A stretch of DNA of 64,000 nt from contig NZ_GL732463.1 of the NCBI RefSeq assembly GCF_000187585.1, positions 1,176,894-1,240,893 on the forward strand, written 5' to 3'. The DNA comes from Streptococcus peroris ATCC 700780 (GTDB lineage Bacteria > Bacillota > Bacilli > Lactobacillales > Streptococcaceae). The notes under the pieces are model-generated. The model was not told the origin of the DNA. It saw only the letters and a program-made list of their open reading frames with translations, and made no database searches. A program made the translations under genes and the position numbers. Of this stretch, positions 1 to 12,238 are shown in pieces; within the stretch, counting starts at the first letter, position 1; the number at the start of each line of letters is the position of its first letter.

Positions 1-407
1 TCACGGTGAACAATGCCTTTAGCATGTGCCAAACGCATAGCCAAAAGAATTTGCCCCATGATACGAACAGCTTCCTCGTTTGAGAGAGGATAGTGTTCTT
101 TGATATAGCGTTTGAGGTCAAGACCCGCTACATATTCCATAGCTAGGTACTGCTGACCATCTTCTTCACCGATATCCGTAATTCGAACGATATGAGGATG
201 ATCTAAGTCCGCCATCGCACGCGCTTCTCTCTGGAAACGTGCAACAGCGATAGGGTCAGTCTGGTAATTGGTCCTTAGAACCTTTACTGCTACTTCTTCC
301 CCATCCAGAATCAAATCTTTAGCCAGGTAGACATCTGCCATGCCTCCACGACCAATTTGTTTGATAATCCGATATCGTCCGGCAAATATCTTGCCGATCT
401 GAATCAT
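1..407 (-). CDS. stkP: Serine/threonine protein kinase StkP, N-terminal part, cut by window edge
   Basis: This is the first 135 codons of a eukaryotic-type membrane Ser/Thr kinase that phosphorylates cell-division and cell-wall proteins in streptococci. The start is the ATG at 407-405, which overlaps the phpP stop as ATGA. Visible kinase features are the glycine loop [11 protein letters not shown], the ATP-binding lysine in VAVKVL, and the start of the catalytic loop (GIVHR) right at the edge. The rest of the kinase domain, the membrane segment and the expected extracellular PASTA repeats lie outside the window. The overlap with its cognate phosphatase gene is the standard streptococcal arrangement and implies translational coupling. 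Confidence 0.95.
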   Translation of the reverse strand, partial: MIQIGKIFAGRYRIIKQIGRGGMADVYLAKDLILDGEEVAVKVLRTNYQTDPIAVARFQREARAMADLDHPHIVRITDIGEEDGQQYLAMEYVAGLDLKRYIKEHYPLSNEEAVRIMGQILLAMRLAHAKGIVHR

Positions 408-1141
408 TTTGATTCCTCCTCAATCGCAATCAAGGCAACAGTAATGTTGTCAAGTCCTCCGGCATTGTTTGCAAAACGCACCAAAGTTTCTGCCTTGTCA
501 TCAAGTGGAATATCACTTGTCACGATGTCGTAGATCTCGCTTCCTGAAATCATGTTAGTTAGGCCATCACTGTTCATAACAAGATAATCACCAGCCTCCA
601 AGCTTACAATCCCTAAATCTGGTTGAATCTCATCTTTTTGTCCGATAGACTGGGTAATAATATTCTTTTGTGGATGAGACTCGGCCTCTTCAGGTGTTAA
701 TTGACCTGCCTTGAGTAATTCATTCACCAAAGAATGATCGCTTGTTAATTGATGGTATTCCTCACCACGAATCAAGCCGATACGAGAATCTCCAATGTGG
801 GCATAAATAGCCTGATTATCTATGATTGCAAGGGCTTCTAGAGTTGTACCCATTCCCTTGTAGGCATCATCACGACCCATTTGATAAATTTTTTGATTTT
901 CGATCTCAAGATGTTCTGCAAACCATTCACGAACTTCATTCACGGTGTCAATCTGAGTATCTACCCAAACAACACCTAGGTCAGTCACCGCCATTTCACT
1001 AGCGATATTTCCAGCGCGATGTCCTCCCATCCCGTCAGCCAAGATAATCATTGTACGACCTGCTCGGTTGACAAAGTGGTTGACATAGTCCTGATTATTT
1101 GTTCGTTTCTGACCCACATCTGTTAATAATGAAATCTCCAT
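404..1141 (-). CDS. phpP: PP2C-type protein phosphatase PhpP
   Basis: This is a cytoplasmic Mn2+-dependent phosphatase that reverses StkP phosphorylation. At 245 aa it has the usual length of the family. PP2C motifs occur in order: RTNNQD (residues 13-18), [11 protein letters not shown] (from 35), GMGTT, IGDSRIG, SDHSLV, SDGLTNM and DNIT near the C-terminus, supplying the metal-binding aspartates. It follows rsmB by 15 bases and overlaps stkP by 4 bases, so phosphatase and kinase are made from one message. All metal-binding positions I can identify look intact. Confidence 0.96.
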   Translation of the reverse strand: MEISLLTDVGQKRTNNQDYVNHFVNRAGRTMIILADGMGGHRAGNIASEMAVTDLGVVWVDTQIDTVNEVREWFAEHLEIENQKIYQMGRDDAYKGMGTTLEALAIIDNQAIYAHIGDSRIGLIRGEEYHQLTSDHSLVNELLKAGQLTPEEAESHPQKNIITQSIGQKDEIQPDLGIVSLEAGDYLVMNSDGLTNMISGSEIYDIVTSDIPLDDKAETLVRFANNAGGLDNITVALIAIEEESK

Positions 1142-1156
1142 TGTGTCAGTTCCTTC

Positions 1157-2473
1157 CTAATTGGATATCTTGCGAAATTGACTGATAAAAAATCCGTCAC
1201 TTCCATACAATTCAGGAGTAATTAAAATACATCCATCTTTCATAATATCCTTGCATTCATGTTCTAGTTTCACCTGCTCAAACTCGGGATGACTTTCTAA
1301 AAAAGCCTGAACGACTTGAAAGTTTTCCTCTGAGACAATAGTACAGGTACTATAAGTTATTATACCACCTTTACGTAGCGTTTGACAAACGCTACCTAGT
1401 ATTTCAAGCTGAATTTCCTGTAAAGACGTGAAATCAGCTGTTTCTTTATTGTATTTGATATCTGGTTTCCGACGCAAAAGTCCAATCCCCGAGCAAGGGG
1501 CGTCAACTAGAATCTTATCAAATTGATCCTCACCAAAAAATTCATGCACTTTTCGAGCATCCAGTTTCTGCGTTTGTACACGGTCTGCTACGCCTAAACG
1601 TTCTGCATTCTCTTGAATTAAGGTGAGTTTGTGGTCATAGAGATCCAGAGCTGTGACTTGACCCACTGTGAGATAAGAAGCTATATGAGCCGTTTTCCCA
1701 CCAGGAGCTGCACAAGCATCTAAAACTTGCTCATCTCCTTGTAATGCGAGTGTTGGCGCTACTAACTGACTAGATTCATCTTGGATGGTAATAAGTCCCT
1801 CTGAAAATAAGTCATGGCCTGCAAAATGCCCCTGCTCTTTGACCAAACCTGCAACCGACAAAATGGAATCACTTGCACCGAGCAATTTTTTGATTTCCTC
1901 TTTTCGGCTCAAATCTGTCACTCGGATACTGGCTTTATTCCGTTGCAAAAGACTTTCAAAAATCGCTTGAGCTCGCTCTTCTCCGTACTCTTCCTTGAGC
2001 TTAGAAACCAACCAAACTGGAAGAGAGTAAGCAATGGAATCACGCTTATTTTTACGTTTGATACTAGTAATATCTGGCAAACCTTCACGCAAAATACGGC
2101 GCAAAACAGCATTGACAAGTTTTTCACTGCCTTTCTTATGAGATTTTGCAATTTCTACCGCTTCATTGACCACTGCATGGTCAGGAAGTTTATCTAGATA
2201 TTGAAGTTGATAAAGGCTCATAAGAAGTAGAACATAGAGCCAGCTATCTAACTTATCTCTATCCTCAATAAAGTGGGAAATATACCACTCTAATGTGAGT
2301 TTTCGAGCTACGGTACCATACACCAGCTCTGTCACCAAACCTTTGTCAACTACTGACAATTGGCTTCCCTTAAGGTGTTTATTTAAGGTGATATTTGAGT
2401 AAGCTTGATTGACAAGAACGTCCTCCAATACCTCTAAAGCTAGACTTCTAGCCGTTTCTACTTTATTCACCAA
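1157..2473 (-). CDS. rsmB: 16S rRNA (cytosine-967-C5)-methyltransferase RsmB
   Basis: This enzyme methylates C967 of 16S rRNA using S-adenosylmethionine. The 438-aa protein has an N-terminal NusB-like helical domain (about residues 5-140) and a C-terminal Rossmann methyltransferase domain. In the latter, ACAAPGGKT binds SAM, and the two cysteines of the m5C mechanism are seen in DAPCSG and TYSTCTI. The start overlaps the end of fmt by 11 bases, and phpP follows, so it belongs to the gmk-to-stkP operon. Length and motifs are normal for the Sun/RsmB family. Confidence 0.95.
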   Translation of the reverse strand: MVNKVETARSLALEVLEDVLVNQAYSNITLNKHLKGSQLSVVDKGLVTELVYGTVARKLTLEWYISHFIEDRDKLDSWLYVLLLMSLYQLQYLDKLPDHAVVNEAVEIAKSHKKGSEKLVNAVLRRILREGLPDITSIKRKNKRDSIAYSLPVWLVSKLKEEYGEERAQAIFESLLQRNKASIRVTDLSRKEEIKKLLGASDSILSVAGLVKEQGHFAGHDLFSEGLITIQDESSQLVAPTLALQGDEQVLDACAAPGGKTAHIASYLTVGQVTALDLYDHKLTLIQENAERLGVADRVQTQKLDARKVHEFFGEDQFDKILVDAPCSGIGLLRRKPDIKYNKETADFTSLQEIQLEILGSVCQTLRKGGIITYSTCTIVSEENFQVVQAFLESHPEFEQVKLEHECKDIMKDGCILITPELYGSDGFFISQFRKISN

Positions 2474-3398
2474 AGCGTACTCCTACTGCCAAACTTCGTC
2501 CCACGCCGTTGAGGAAGGAAGCAATGTCCATTTTAGGTTTTCCTGCTGGTTGAACCTGTTTGAGAGACAGAGCCCCTTCTGCAGTTGCGATGATTAATTC
2601 TTTTTTACCGATAGAGAGTATCTCACCCGGATTTCCATTACCTTCTACTGGCAGGGCTTCATAGATTTTGAAGCGTTCTCCCTTTAGAAAAGTGTGGGCA
2701 ACTGGCCATGGATTCAACCCACGGATTTGGTTGAAAAGTTGACGATTGGTCTTGTTCCAGTCCAATTTTTCTTCCTCTGGTTTGATATTTGGGGAAAATG
2801 TAACCTGACTTGGATCCTGTGGTTGAGGCTGAATTTCACCAGCTATATAAGCAGGAAGAGTATCCAAAAGCAAATCACGACCGACAATGGCCAATTTTTC
2901 AAACAAAGTTCCAACATTGTCCTCATCGGTAATGGGAATACTGCGACGAGAAATCATGTCTCCTGCATCCATTTCCTTGACCATTTCCATAATGGTCACT
3001 CCTGCCTCTTTATCACCTTGAATCAAGGCATAATGAATAGGAGCACCACCACGGTGCTTTGGAAGAAGAGAAGCATGAACGTTGACTGCAAAATCCATGC
3101 TATCAAGAAGTTTGCTTGGGAGAAATTGCCCAAAAGCTGCAGTCACAATCCCATCAGCTCCCAAATTCATGATAGCTTCCATCTCTGGACTACCCGATAA
3201 TTTTTCAGGTTGGTAGATAGGAAGTCCTGCCTCTTTGGCTGCTTGTTTAACCGGGGTTTCGTGGATAACTTTTTTACGGCCGACAGCACGGTCTGGCTGA
3301 GTTACAACCGCAACAATCTCGTAGCGATCATCTGTCAAAAGGCCCTTTAAAACGGTCGCTGAAAAGTCAGGCGTTCCCATAAAGATTAGTTTTGTCAT
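2463..3398 (-). CDS. fmt: Methionyl-tRNA formyltransferase
   Basis: Fmt formylates Met-tRNAfMet with 10-formyl-tetrahydrofolate, providing the initiator tRNA for translation. The 311-aa sequence starts with the formyltransferase strand [11 protein letters not shown], has the active-site segment [17 protein letters not shown] (about residues 106-122), the catalytic-aspartate region KEMDAGDM, and an OB-like C-terminal tRNA-binding domain. It sits 11 bases after priA and overlaps rsmB. This priA-fmt-rsmB order is common in Firmicutes. Confidence 0.96.
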   Translation of the reverse strand: MTKLIFMGTPDFSATVLKGLLTDDRYEIVAVVTQPDRAVGRKKVIHETPVKQAAKEAGLPIYQPEKLSGSPEMEAIMNLGADGIVTAAFGQFLPSKLLDSMDFAVNVHASLLPKHRGGAPIHYALIQGDKEAGVTIMEMVKEMDAGDMISRRSIPITDEDNVGTLFEKLAIVGRDLLLDTLPAYIAGEIQPQPQDPSQVTFSPNIKPEEEKLDWNKTNRQLFNQIRGLNPWPVAHTFLKGERFKIYEALPVEGNGNPGEILSIGKKELIIATAEGALSLKQVQPAGKPKMDIASFLNGVGRSLAVGVRFGE

Positions 3399-3409
3399 CT
3401 TTTCTCCTT

Positions 3410-5806
3410 TTATAAAAATTGTTGTGGTTCGTGGTCAATACTGAGACGAAGTTCGCTATTTTCTCGTTCTTGAGTTAGAGCTAAGACCTGATTAAGGGTA
3501 GAAGCCAACTCATCTTCTAAACGGTATTTAATCAAAATTTGGTAATGATAGAGGTTATGAGTGCGAGCAATAGGTTTAGGCGTTGGTCCAAGGATGATAC
3601 TAGCATCCGATAAACCTGACCGCAAAATTTCCATGACTTGATAAGCACGTTTGATAACCTCTTCTTCTTTCTTCTGAGACAAGGTAATACCAATAGTGAA
3701 ATAATAAGGTGGGTAACCCAACTGACGTCTGATTCCCATTTCATAGGCATAAAAACCTTCGTAGTCCTGATCCTTTGCAAAACGAATGGCATAATGATTA
3801 GGATTATAGGACTGAATCAAGACCTGACCTGCTTTTTCAGCGCGACCGGCACGACCGGCTACCTGTGTCAAGAGTTGGAAAGTCCTCTCAGAAGAACGGA
3901 AGTCAGGTAGATTCAAGGCTGTATCCGCATTGAGAACACCAACCAAGGTCACATTTGGAAAATCCAATCCCTTGGCAATCATCTGTGTCCCCAGTAAAAT
4001 ATCTGCCTCTCCTTTTCCGAACTGGTCTAGTAGAGTTTGGTGACTGCCCTTCTTACGAGTTGTATCCACATCCATGCGTAGAATGCGTGCCTCTGGAAAG
4101 AGTTCTGTTAGCTCATCATAGGCCTTTTGAGTCCCTGTTCCATAATAACGAATGCTACGACTCTGACAGTTTGGACAGACATGTGGAATTTCCTTCGAAA
4201 AGCCACAATAATGGCAGTTCATGGTTTTGGTATCCATGTGTAGCGTCAAGGAGATATCACAGTTAGGACATGTATCAACAGTCCCACATTCCCGACACAT
4301 GACAAAGCTAGAATAACCACGGCGATTGAGCATGAGAACAACCTGCTCTTTTTTAGCCAGGCGATCTTGAATGGCCTCAATCAGAGGAGGTGTAAAGTTT
4401 GATGTTTCATTCTGCCCGATGTAATCACGGAAGTCAATCAGTTGAACTTCAGGAACACTTGCTAAAGGATTGGCACGTTTAGTCAGGCGCAAATGCTGAT
4501 AAACACCCTTGCCAGCACGCGCACGGCTTTCTAGACTTGGTGTTGCAGAACCAAGGACTAGGGCAGCTCGATTGTACTGAGCTCGTAAAATAGCCACATC
4601 CCTAGCATGATAACGCGGATTGCTGTCTTGCTTGTAACTAGCCTCATGCTCTTCATCGATAATGATAACGCCTAAATCTTTCAAAGGAGCGAAAATAGCA
4701 GATCTAGCCCCAACGACTACCTGAGCATCTCCACGCTCCACCTTGCGCCATTCGTCGTACTTTTCACCGTTGGACAAGCCTGAGTGGAGGATGGCAACTT
4801 GCTCACCAAAACGAGCAATAAAGCGCTCGGTCATTTGAGGTGTCAGAGAGATCTCTGGTACAAGAACAATCGCTGTTTTTCCCATATCCAAGGCACCTTG
4901 GATAATCTGCAGGTAAACCTCGGTTTTCCCACTTCCAGTGATTCCTTGTAGAAGAAATGGAGGATGTTTCTTTCCAATCGCTCCAACAACCGCCTCACAG
5001 GCTTCTTTTTGCTCTGGGTTTAACTCTAAGGCTTGATTTGACTCGATTCCTTCAAAGTAGGCAGCTGAGCGCTGGACTTCCTTTTGCACCATGGTGATTG
5101 CACCATGTTCCACAAAGAAGTTAATTTGTTCGCGTGAGTAATATTCTAACAAATCAGCCAAAGGAACTGTTTCAAGATGTGCTAATAAATATTCTCGCAG
5201 TTCCAATTTCTTCTTGGCACGATTTGAGATTTCTAGCTTTTCTAATTTATCAAGATTCACTTGAACCCAAGACTGTGTTTTGACCTTCTTCTGGTCTACA
5301 GCCTGATACTCTAGCTTCAAGAGTCCTTTTCGAGTCAATCGCATCATCTCAGCCTGCTTTTCTAGGTCGAGAGATGAAAAGGCTAGAGATTCTTGCGAAC
5401 CGAACAATCGCTCTTTATCTTCCTGACTCAAGCCTTCCAGAGGATAGAGGATTTTATCATAACTAGAGTTCAAAAATCCAGGGAGCATGGCTTTTAAGAT
5501 AGAAATCTTGTATGAAAAAACTGACTTACGTAGTTCTTCAGCCAACCAGAGTTGTTCCTCCGTTAAGACTGGAGAAAAGTCCAGCACCTCAGCAATTTCT
5601 TTCAAGTCATCTTCTGCCACTTCCGCATCATTTTCTTGTTCCATTCCAAGTACGATCCCTTGAATCAAGCGATTGGCCTTTCCAAAGGGAACGTGAACTC
5701 GCATACCGACTTCCAGCATCCCTGCAAATTCCTCAGGAACCTTATAACTGTATGGTTGGTCCGTCTGCATCAAGGGGACATCCACAATGATTTTTGCAAT
5801 AGTCAT
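3410..5806 (-). CDS. priA: Primosomal protein N' (replication restart helicase) PriA
   Basis: PriA recognises stalled or repaired replication forks and reloads the replisome. The 798-aa protein has an N-terminal DNA-binding region, a helicase core with Walker [10 protein letters not shown], Walker B DEEH and GSATPS, and an inserted zinc-binding module with paired cysteine motifs (CRECG, CPNC, CHYCG, CPNC). Motif QVAGRAGR is helicase motif VI. The length is typical of streptococcal PriA. An 84-base gap separates it from rpoZ upstream, with an AGGAGG-type ribosome-binding site just before the ATG. Confidence 0.96.
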   Translation of the reverse strand: MTIAKIIVDVPLMQTDQPYSYKVPEEFAGMLEVGMRVHVPFGKANRLIQGIVLGMEQENDAEVAEDDLKEIAEVLDFSPVLTEEQLWLAEELRKSVFSYKISILKAMLPGFLNSSYDKILYPLEGLSQEDKERLFGSQESLAFSSLDLEKQAEMMRLTRKGLLKLEYQAVDQKKVKTQSWVQVNLDKLEKLEISNRAKKKLELREYLLAHLETVPLADLLEYYSREQINFFVEHGAITMVQKEVQRSAAYFEGIESNQALELNPEQKEACEAVVGAIGKKHPPFLLQGITGSGKTEVYLQIIQGALDMGKTAIVLVPEISLTPQMTERFIARFGEQVAILHSGLSNGEKYDEWRKVERGDAQVVVGARSAIFAPLKDLGVIIIDEEHEASYKQDSNPRYHARDVAILRAQYNRAALVLGSATPSLESRARAGKGVYQHLRLTKRANPLASVPEVQLIDFRDYIGQNETSNFTPPLIEAIQDRLAKKEQVVLMLNRRGYSSFVMCRECGTVDTCPNCDISLTLHMDTKTMNCHYCGFSKEIPHVCPNCQSRSIRYYGTGTQKAYDELTELFPEARILRMDVDTTRKKGSHQTLLDQFGKGEADILLGTQMIAKGLDFPNVTLVGVLNADTALNLPDFRSSERTFQLLTQVAGRAGRAEKAGQVLIQSYNPNHYAIRFAKDQDYEGFYAYEMGIRRQLGYPPYYFTIGITLSQKKEEEVIKRAYQVMEILRSGLSDASIILGPTPKPIARTHNLYHYQILIKYRLEDELASTLNQVLALTQERENSELRLSIDHEPQQFL

Positions 5807-5890
5807 ATCCTCACCTCCTCCGCTAGTTAAATCCTTTTAATTGATTGAGTATTCTTGCAATAGAAAAAATAAGATTGAGTCCCCCCAACC

Positions 5891-6205
5891 TTAAATTTTT
5901 TCACCTTCTTCTTTTTCTTTCGCGATTTGCTCTTTGATTTTCTTTTCTTCTTCTTCTCTCAATCGTCTTTCTTCTTCGATTCGACGACGAACAGCTTCGC
6001 GTTTTCCTTCTGGATCTGGGTGGATGGTTACATTCCCAGATTCAATTTCTTCCAAAGCACGAAGAGTTGATTTTTCGGATTTAAATTCTTGGGTTGCAGG
6101 TGCACCAGATTCAAGTTCATGGGCACGTTTTGCTTCTAAAATTACGAGTGAATATTTTGATGGGACCTTGTCAAGCAAGGTATCAATAGAGGGTTTAAGC
6201 ATCAT
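5891..6205 (-). CDS. rpoZ: RNA polymerase omega subunit
   Basis: Omega binds beta-prime and helps assemble RNA polymerase. The 104-aa product has the conserved N-terminal segment with [17 protein letters not shown] and AKRAHEL, followed by a very charged, coiled-coil-like C-terminal tail rich in Glu, Lys and Arg, as in other streptococci. Two adjacent ATG codons (6205 and 6202) are both possible starts. It lies 24 bases downstream of gmk, the usual pairing, and shares the long minus-strand transcript. Confidence 0.95.
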   Translation of the reverse strand: MMLKPSIDTLLDKVPSKYSLVILEAKRAHELESGAPATQEFKSEKSTLRALEEIESGNVTIHPDPEGKREAVRRRIEEERRLREEEEKKIKEQIAKEKEEGEKI

Positions 6206-6229
6206 TTGTTTGTACCTGTTTTCTAATTT

Positions 6230-6895
<666 letters not shown>

Positions 6896-6956
6896 TCATC
6901 TGAATTCACTATGTAAAGCCATTTCTGCTTACTACAATCTTTCTATCTAGTGTAAC

Positions 6957-6985
6957 AAAAAAGCAGTAATTTTTCAACTGCTCTT
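6957..6985 (-). terminator. Rho-independent terminator of rny
   Basis: On the minus strand, AGCAGT and ACTGCT form a 6-bp stem with an A-rich flank before it and a run of T after it, directly downstream of the rny stop codon. It would separate rny from the gmk operon. Confidence 0.7.
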
Positions 6986-6991
6986 TCTTAT

Positions 6992-8605
6992 TTATTTTGC
7001 ATAATCAACTGCACGAAGTTCACGAATCACGGTTACCTTGATATTTCCTGGGTAATCGAGGTTGCTTTCGATTTTCTCACGAACTTTGTGAGCCAAGATT
7101 GTGACCTTGTCGTCCTTGATTTGACCTGGGTTCACCATGATACGGATTTCACGACCGGCTTGAAGGGCAAAGCTATTTTGAACACCTTCAAAGCTATTCG
7201 CGATTTCCTCTAAATCATGGAGACGTTTAATGTAGCTTTCAAGTGATTCGCTACGAGCTCCTGGACGGGCTGCACTTAAAGCATCCGCCGCAGCAACGAG
7301 AACAGCGATTACACTTTCAGGCTCTACATCTCCGTGGTGACTTGCAATAGTATTGACAACAACCGGATGTTCTTTATACTTGCGAGCTAACTCCGTACCA
7401 ATTTCAACGTGGCTACCTTCGACTTCACGGTCAATAGCTTTTCCAATATCGTGGAGGAATCCTGCACGGCGGGCAAGAGCTGCATTTTCACCAAGCTCAC
7501 TAGCCATAATACCAGATAGCTTGGCAACTTCGATGGAGTGACGCAAAACATTTTGTCCGTAAGATGTACGGAATTGCAAACGTCCCATAATCTTCATCAA
7601 GTCAGGATGAAGATTTGGTGCGCCAATCTCATAGGCTGCTGCTTCCCCGTATTCACGAATTTTATTGTCAATCTCTAGACGATTTTTCTCAACCAACTCT
7701 TCGATACGAGCTGGATGAATTCGACCATCTTTGAGCAAGGTTTCCATCGTCATACGGGCAATCTCGCGACGAATCGGATCAAAACCTGACAAGGTTACGA
7801 CATCAGGTGTATCATCAATAATCACATCAACACCCGTCAAACTTTCAAAGGTACGAATATTTCGACCTTCACGTCCGATAATGCGACCTTTCATCGTATC
7901 ATCAGGAAGTTGGACTGTTGAGTTTGTAGACTCAGCTACATAATCACCAGCAATTCTCTGCATAGCTTGGGATAAAATATCCTTTGCTAATTTGTCTGAG
8001 CGTTCCTTAACTTCCTGCTCTGCTTCACGAATGCGACTAGCAATCTCCTTGGTTAAGTTTTCCTCAGTTTGAGCGAGGATAATATCTCTCGCTTCTGTCT
8101 GAGAAAGGGAACCAATGCGTTCTAGTTCAGCTTCTTTTTGTCTTTCGACTTCCTCTAATTGCTCTTCACGTGCATCAAGGTTTTTTGCTCTATCAGAAAT
8201 ACTTTGTTCTTTTTGTTCAAGTGTTTTTTCCTTGTTCGTCAAATTGTCATCTTTGCGATCAAGACTGCTAGCACGTTCTGTCAAACGATTTTCGATTTGC
8301 TTGAGTTCTTGACGCTCTGACTTAAATTCAGCGTCCACTTCTTCACGGTATTTTCTGGCTTCCTCTTTGGCCTCCAATAGTGCTTCTTTTTTAAGAGACT
8401 TACTTTCACGTTCGGCTTCATTTACTAGCAAATCCGCTTCACGTTCAGCTTGTCCACGTAAATTAGTTGCTTCTTGTTCAGCATTTAAAAGCATCAACTC
8501 TGCAGCTTCTTGAGATGATTTCATCTTGGCTGAGATGCTGACATATCCAATGACTAAACCAATGATGACGGCAAAAACAACAATCCCAATCGTCATGATT
8601 TCCAT
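6992..8605 (-). CDS. rny: Ribonuclease Y
   Basis: RNase Y is a membrane-anchored endoribonuclease that starts decay of many mRNAs. The 537-aa sequence shows an N-terminal membrane segment (about residues 4-24), a long Glu/Lys/Arg-rich coiled coil to about residue 200, a KH RNA-binding domain with [12 protein letters not shown], and an HD domain with [10 protein letters not shown] and [10 protein letters not shown] supplying metal ligands. All parts are complete. It is a single-gene unit with its own promoter (8654-8682) and terminator (6957-6985). Confidence 0.97.
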   Translation of the reverse strand: MEIMTIGIVVFAVIIGLVIGYVSISAKMKSSQEAAELMLLNAEQEATNLRGQAEREADLLVNEAERESKSLKKEALLEAKEEARKYREEVDAEFKSERQELKQIENRLTERASSLDRKDDNLTNKEKTLEQKEQSISDRAKNLDAREEQLEEVERQKEAELERIGSLSQTEARDIILAQTEENLTKEIASRIREAEQEVKERSDKLAKDILSQAMQRIAGDYVAESTNSTVQLPDDTMKGRIIGREGRNIRTFESLTGVDVIIDDTPDVVTLSGFDPIRREIARMTMETLLKDGRIHPARIEELVEKNRLEIDNKIREYGEAAAYEIGAPNLHPDLMKIMGRLQFRTSYGQNVLRHSIEVAKLSGIMASELGENAALARRAGFLHDIGKAIDREVEGSHVEIGTELARKYKEHPVVVNTIASHHGDVEPESVIAVLVAAADALSAARPGARSESLESYIKRLHDLEEIANSFEGVQNSFALQAGREIRIMVNPGQIKDDKVTILAHKVREKIESNLDYPGNIKVTVIRELRAVDYAK

Positions 8606-8653
8606 GTTTTTACCTCATTATATTTGTTTATCGAATGAAATACATTCTTTTAT

Positions 8654-8682
8654 ATTCTACCACAAAAAAATCTTTTTCACAA
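8654..8682 (-). promoter_or_regulatory. Sigma-A type promoter for rny
   Basis: Read on the minus strand, TTGTGA (8682-8677) and TAGAAT (8659-8654) are separated by 17 bases. Transcription would start about 40 bases before the rny ATG. Confidence 0.6.
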
Positions 8683-8819
8683 ACCAAAATAAAAGTTGTT
8701 TTGGTCATTTTGAGAGTTGTTTTCTTCAGTTTCCCTAGTAAAATAAGCTATTCCCCCTAACTAAATTTTTAAAGAATTTTTTACAAAAAAATAAGTAAAA
8801 AGCCTACCACTTAGTAGAG

Positions 8820-9917
8820 TTAATTTGATTCAATTTTAATTGGCACTCTGCCAAAATTCTGCTCTCTTATACCTTGGTTCCCTAGCTGGTAAATCTGGTC
8901 TGCCTTTTGAGTCATCGTATCCCAGGGTTCTTTACCGATTCGACTAACTAGACGGATTTGCTCTTTCAGAGATTTGAGGTGTTGTCTGCCTTTTTCGGTA
9001 AATCCAAGGATATGGATGCCTTCTGGCAAGTCGCTTTCTCTAGCCTGTACCAAGATATAAGTCAAGAGTCGTCGTACACGCGCCTTGGTGTACCGTTTGG
9101 TCGCAACTGTTTCGACTAATTCCTCTACAGATTGGGCTGTCTTAATAGCCTCCTTGATGCGCACTGCCATTTCCTGATTGACCTGATAGATAGTGGTTAA
9201 GTCTGGATTTGACAAGATTTGGTAGTGGAGCAAGGGAAAATAGTTATCCCAACTCACCTTACACGTCTGTTCAAAAAGAGTGACAGAAGGCATAAAGCGT
9301 TCTAAGAAATCTCGGTCTGATTGGTGCTGACGGAGGGCTGTTGCAGATACAAAGTCAACATCCTTGTCCACCGAATGGTAGCCTGCCCCCTGACGTTTGA
9401 TTGGATGAAGCTTGATATTTCGTCCAGCAACTGCTTTGGCATAGGCTAGAGCAAGGACATGATTAGGCGTATCATCAGAAAAATCAAGACCTGCAAATTC
9501 CTTCCACATGGCTTGGGTTTTCTGAGGGTAGGAGAGTGAATCAGGTAAATTATCCACAAATTTCTCCATCTCTTGACCACGTTCTGAGTATAGGTCTGCA
9601 ATTTTCTGATAATCCAGAACTTCCTCTGTCCCGAAAGCAAGGGTGTTAATCCCCAAACGAGCCAAGATAGCCACTGCACCCTGACCGAAAAAATCTGCTG
9701 CTTGGACACTGACTAAAAAGGGCAATTCTACTACTAAGTCCGCCCCATTTCCCAGCGCCATCTGGGCCCGTGTCCACTTATCCACGATAGTAGGCTCCCC
9801 ACGCTGCATGAAATTCCCAGACATGGCTACGATTTTCAGTCCCTCAGCCTGATCCAGAAGGTATTTATGCCCGTTATGAAAAGGATTGAACTCTGCGATA
9901 ATACCTGTAATGGTCAT
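8820..9917 (-). CDS. tmcAL: tRNA(Met) cytidine acetate ligase TmcAL (YlbM family)
   Basis: By family, TmcAL makes N4-acetylcytidine at the wobble position of elongator tRNA-Met from acetate and ATP. The 365-aa protein begins with a nucleotidylyltransferase fold carrying the HxGH-type motif [12 protein letters not shown] (residues 10-21) and the segment [11 protein letters not shown] further conserved motif, KRQGAGYHS, follows in the middle. It lies 9 bases after the methyltransferase gene and is the last gene of the yqe cluster. Older annotations call it a generic nucleotidyltransferase. Confidence 0.88.
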   Translation of the reverse strand: MTITGIIAEFNPFHNGHKYLLDQAEGLKIVAMSGNFMQRGEPTIVDKWTRAQMALGNGADLVVELPFLVSVQAADFFGQGAVAILARLGINTLAFGTEEVLDYQKIADLYSERGQEMEKFVDNLPDSLSYPQKTQAMWKEFAGLDFSDDTPNHVLALAYAKAVAGRNIKLHPIKRQGAGYHSVDKDVDFVSATALRQHQSDRDFLERFMPSVTLFEQTCKVSWDNYFPLLHYQILSNPDLTTIYQVNQEMAVRIKEAIKTAQSVEELVETVATKRYTKARVRRLLTYILVQARESDLPEGIHILGFTEKGRQHLKSLKEQIRLVSRIGKEPWDTMTQKADQIYQLGNQGIREQNFGRVPIKIESN

Positions 9918-9926
9918 GATAATCTC

Positions 9927-10667
9927 CTACTTCTGTGCCACAAAAAACCAACGGGTGCTAGTTTCTGTTGGCTCCTTGTCCTCAAAGTCCGCAAAGAGTT
10001 TGAAGGACTTGAAACCAGCCTGTTCCAACAAGATATCATAGGTCAAGACTTCATAAGTACGCTCTTCATGGACTTCATCATGACGACTAAAGGAACCGTT
10101 CGCTTCCTTAACAAAGAAGGTTAGCTCATGCACGATAGAATGTGGAGCTTCGTCCTCGTAGGTATCCCAAAGCATAGCAAAATCTTCCACATTTTCATGA
10201 TAGGAATAGCCTGGAAAGACTTCATCTGTTTGGTAGGTTGAATGCACATCAAAGATGAAAACTCCGTCTTCGTTGAGGACATTATACACTTCCTTAAAGA
10301 CGTCTCCGACTTCTACTTCGTCCTGCATATAGCAGATAGAATCGGAATAGCAGGTCACAAAGTCGTATCGACCTGCCTTGGATAAATCCAGCATATTGCC
10401 TTCCATAAAATCAATCTTTTGCTTGGCTGATACTGCTCTCTTTTCGGCAATCTTCAACATATCCGCGCTTAAATCAAGCCCAGTCACATCAAAGCCTGCT
10501 TGAGAAAAGCGAACGGACTGGATACCTGTCCCACAAGCTAATTCCAAGAGTTTCTTTCTCTCCTTAGTTTTGGGCAAATGACGGAGGGAAAAATCCATCC
10601 ATTTATCGTATAAACTATCATCCATCACAGCATCGTAAACAGCCGCAAAGGTTTCGTATGTTGCCAT
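9927..10667 (-). CDS. Class I SAM-dependent methyltransferase (YqeM-like)
   Basis: This is a soluble methyltransferase of unknown substrate. It opens with MATYETFAAVYDAVMDD, followed by the SAM-binding motif LELACGTGIQSV and LDLSADML. The ORF can be extended upstream to 10712, but the family N-terminus and a GAGGTG ribosome-binding site favour the ATG at 10667, with 10673 as an alternative. It is about 247 aa. In Firmicutes a methyltransferase of this type commonly follows rsfS. Here a terminator-like hairpin lies between the two, while tmcAL follows after 9 bases. Confidence 0.85.
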   Translation of the reverse strand: MATYETFAAVYDAVMDDSLYDKWMDFSLRHLPKTKERKKLLELACGTGIQSVRFSQAGFDVTGLDLSADMLKIAEKRAVSAKQKIDFMEGNMLDLSKAGRYDFVTCYSDSICYMQDEVEVGDVFKEVYNVLNEDGVFIFDVHSTYQTDEVFPGYSYHENVEDFAMLWDTYEDEAPHSIVHELTFFVKEANGSFSRHDEVHEERTYEVLTYDILLEQAGFKSFKLFADFEDKEPTETSTRWFFVAQK

Positions 10668-10747
10668 AATCATGATACCAAGAGCACCTCTGGAAATACC
10701 ACTCGCTCTCACCTTTCTAACGATTTTCTTCTAAATTAAGCAAATAA

Positions 10748-10771
10748 AACCCAGTTGATTACAACTGAGTT
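10748..10771 (-). terminator. Hairpin terminator after rsfS
   Basis: On the minus strand AACTCAGTTG and CAACTGGGTT pair around a 4-base loop, followed by a T-rich stretch, just after the rsfS stop. It probably lets part of the transcription continue to the methyltransferase gene. Confidence 0.6.
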
Positions 10772-10777
10772 CATCTC

Positions 10778-11131
<354 letters not shown>

Positions 11132-11143
11132 TTAGTCCTCTTT

Positions 11144-11644
11144 TTAGAAAATATGTTTGTAATCTAGGACATCTGCAAAGCGCTCCTCCCAAATGTCCTC
11201 ATAAAATTCATTTATCGTTTCTGCTGGAATATCATCTCCATCAAACGTTGTGCAAGTTCCTTCTGGAATAATAAGCTGATAGCCATATTCAAATGCAACC
11301 TTGACAGAGGTATCCACACAATATTCTGTCTGCATACCACATAAAACTAATTTTTCAATCCCCTGTTTATCCAAGTATTCTTTTAAGCCAGTTTCTTTGA
11401 AAATACTGTTATACTTCTTTTGAAAGACCTTTTCATCAGGTTTTCGATTTAAAAGCGCAGATAACTGCCAATCTTTTGATGTTTGAGCTTCAGAGTTCTC
11501 AATATGTTGAACATAGATAATTTCGATATTCTTGCTTCTAGCCTGGTTTTGTAAATAAGAAATTTTTTCCAATAGACTATTTGTCTGAAAACCGGTTTCC
11601 ACTAAAATATTCTGAACATCAATGATGATAAAAGCTGTCTTCAT
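11144..11644 (-). CDS. Cysteine hydrolase of the isochorismatase superfamily
   Basis: This 166-aa protein belongs to the isochorismatase/nicotinamidase-like fold. The catalytic triad can be traced: Asp in AFIIDVQN (residue 9), Lys in the region VFQKKYNSIF, and Cys in LCGMQTEYCVDTS. The cis-peptide neighbourhood is also conserved. The substrate is unknown. Its position inside the NAD-biosynthesis/ribosome cluster (nadD two genes upstream) makes a nicotinamide-related substrate tempting, but the sequence is shorter than typical PncA. It abuts yqeK with no gap. Confidence 0.85.
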   Translation of the reverse strand: MKTAFIIIDVQNILVETGFQTNSLLEKISYLQNQARSKNIEIIYVQHIENSEAQTSKDWQLSALLNRKPDEKVFQKKYNSIFKETGLKEYLDKQGIEKLVLCGMQTEYCVDTSVKVAFEYGYQLIIPEGTCTTFDGDDIPAETINEFYEDIWEERFADVLDYKHIF

Positions 11645-12238
11645 TTAGTCCTCTTTCAAATAGTGCACATAGGCGTTATAGGTTTCAAGGGTTTGGGGAT
11701 AGATGGGAAATCCCTGGTGAGCTAAATGCTCTACTGTGTGAGCTGTCTCGTAGGCCACCGCCTTATTTAGCGATAGTTCAGCAATCTCACGCGCCTGGTC
11801 CACCCCTGGAAAGGCACGATTATGCTCGATGTAATCTGCGACGTAGATGACCTTATCAAGGTCCGTCATCTGACCAGCTCCAACTGTATGAATTTCAATA
11901 GCTCGTAGGATTTCAGAATCTTGTAAATCTAAATCTTCCTGAATCTTGTAGATACCGACCATGCCATGCCAGACATTATTGCCCCAGTTTTTAAGATCAG
12001 AGTCAAGTTGATAACGGTCAATCAAGTCTAGAAATTCCTGGTCTGACAACTTTTTAGCATAGTCATGAAGGAGACCTGCTAGACCTGCTTTCTCGGCATC
12101 CACTCCGAATCGTTCTGCAAGTTCAATGGCTGCGCGCTCTACACCCAAACAATGGGTCAAACGCTTCTCAGGTAGAAGCTCTGCCATTTTTTTCAATAAT
12201 TCCTCACGGGAACAGTTGATATAGTCCTGGTATGCCAT
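11645..12238 (-). CDS. yqeK: HD-domain phosphohydrolase YqeK
   Basis: YqeK proteins hydrolyse symmetrical diadenosine tetraphosphate in studied Firmicutes. The 197-aa sequence has an HD domain with [23 protein letters not shown] (metal-binding HD), [11 protein letters not shown] and VADYIEHNR. It starts on the last base of the nadD stop (TAATG overlap), so translation is coupled to nadD. Length and metal motifs are normal. Confidence 0.92.
   Translation of the reverse strand: MAYQDYINCSREELLKKMAELLPEKRLTHCLGVERAAIELAERFGVDAEKAGLAGLLHDYAKKLSDQEFLDLIDRYQLDSDLKNWGNNVWHGMVGIYKIQEDLDLQDSEILRAIEIHTVGAGQMTDLDKVIYVADYIEHNRAFPGVDQAREIAELSLNKAVAYETAHTVEHLAHQGFPIYPQTLETYNAYVHYLKED

Noticed and set aside
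8606..8819. Possible terminator or small RNA between tmcAL and rny
   Set aside because: Only a weak 4-bp stem with a T-rich tail is seen after tmcAL; apart from the rny promoter nothing in this gap is convincing.
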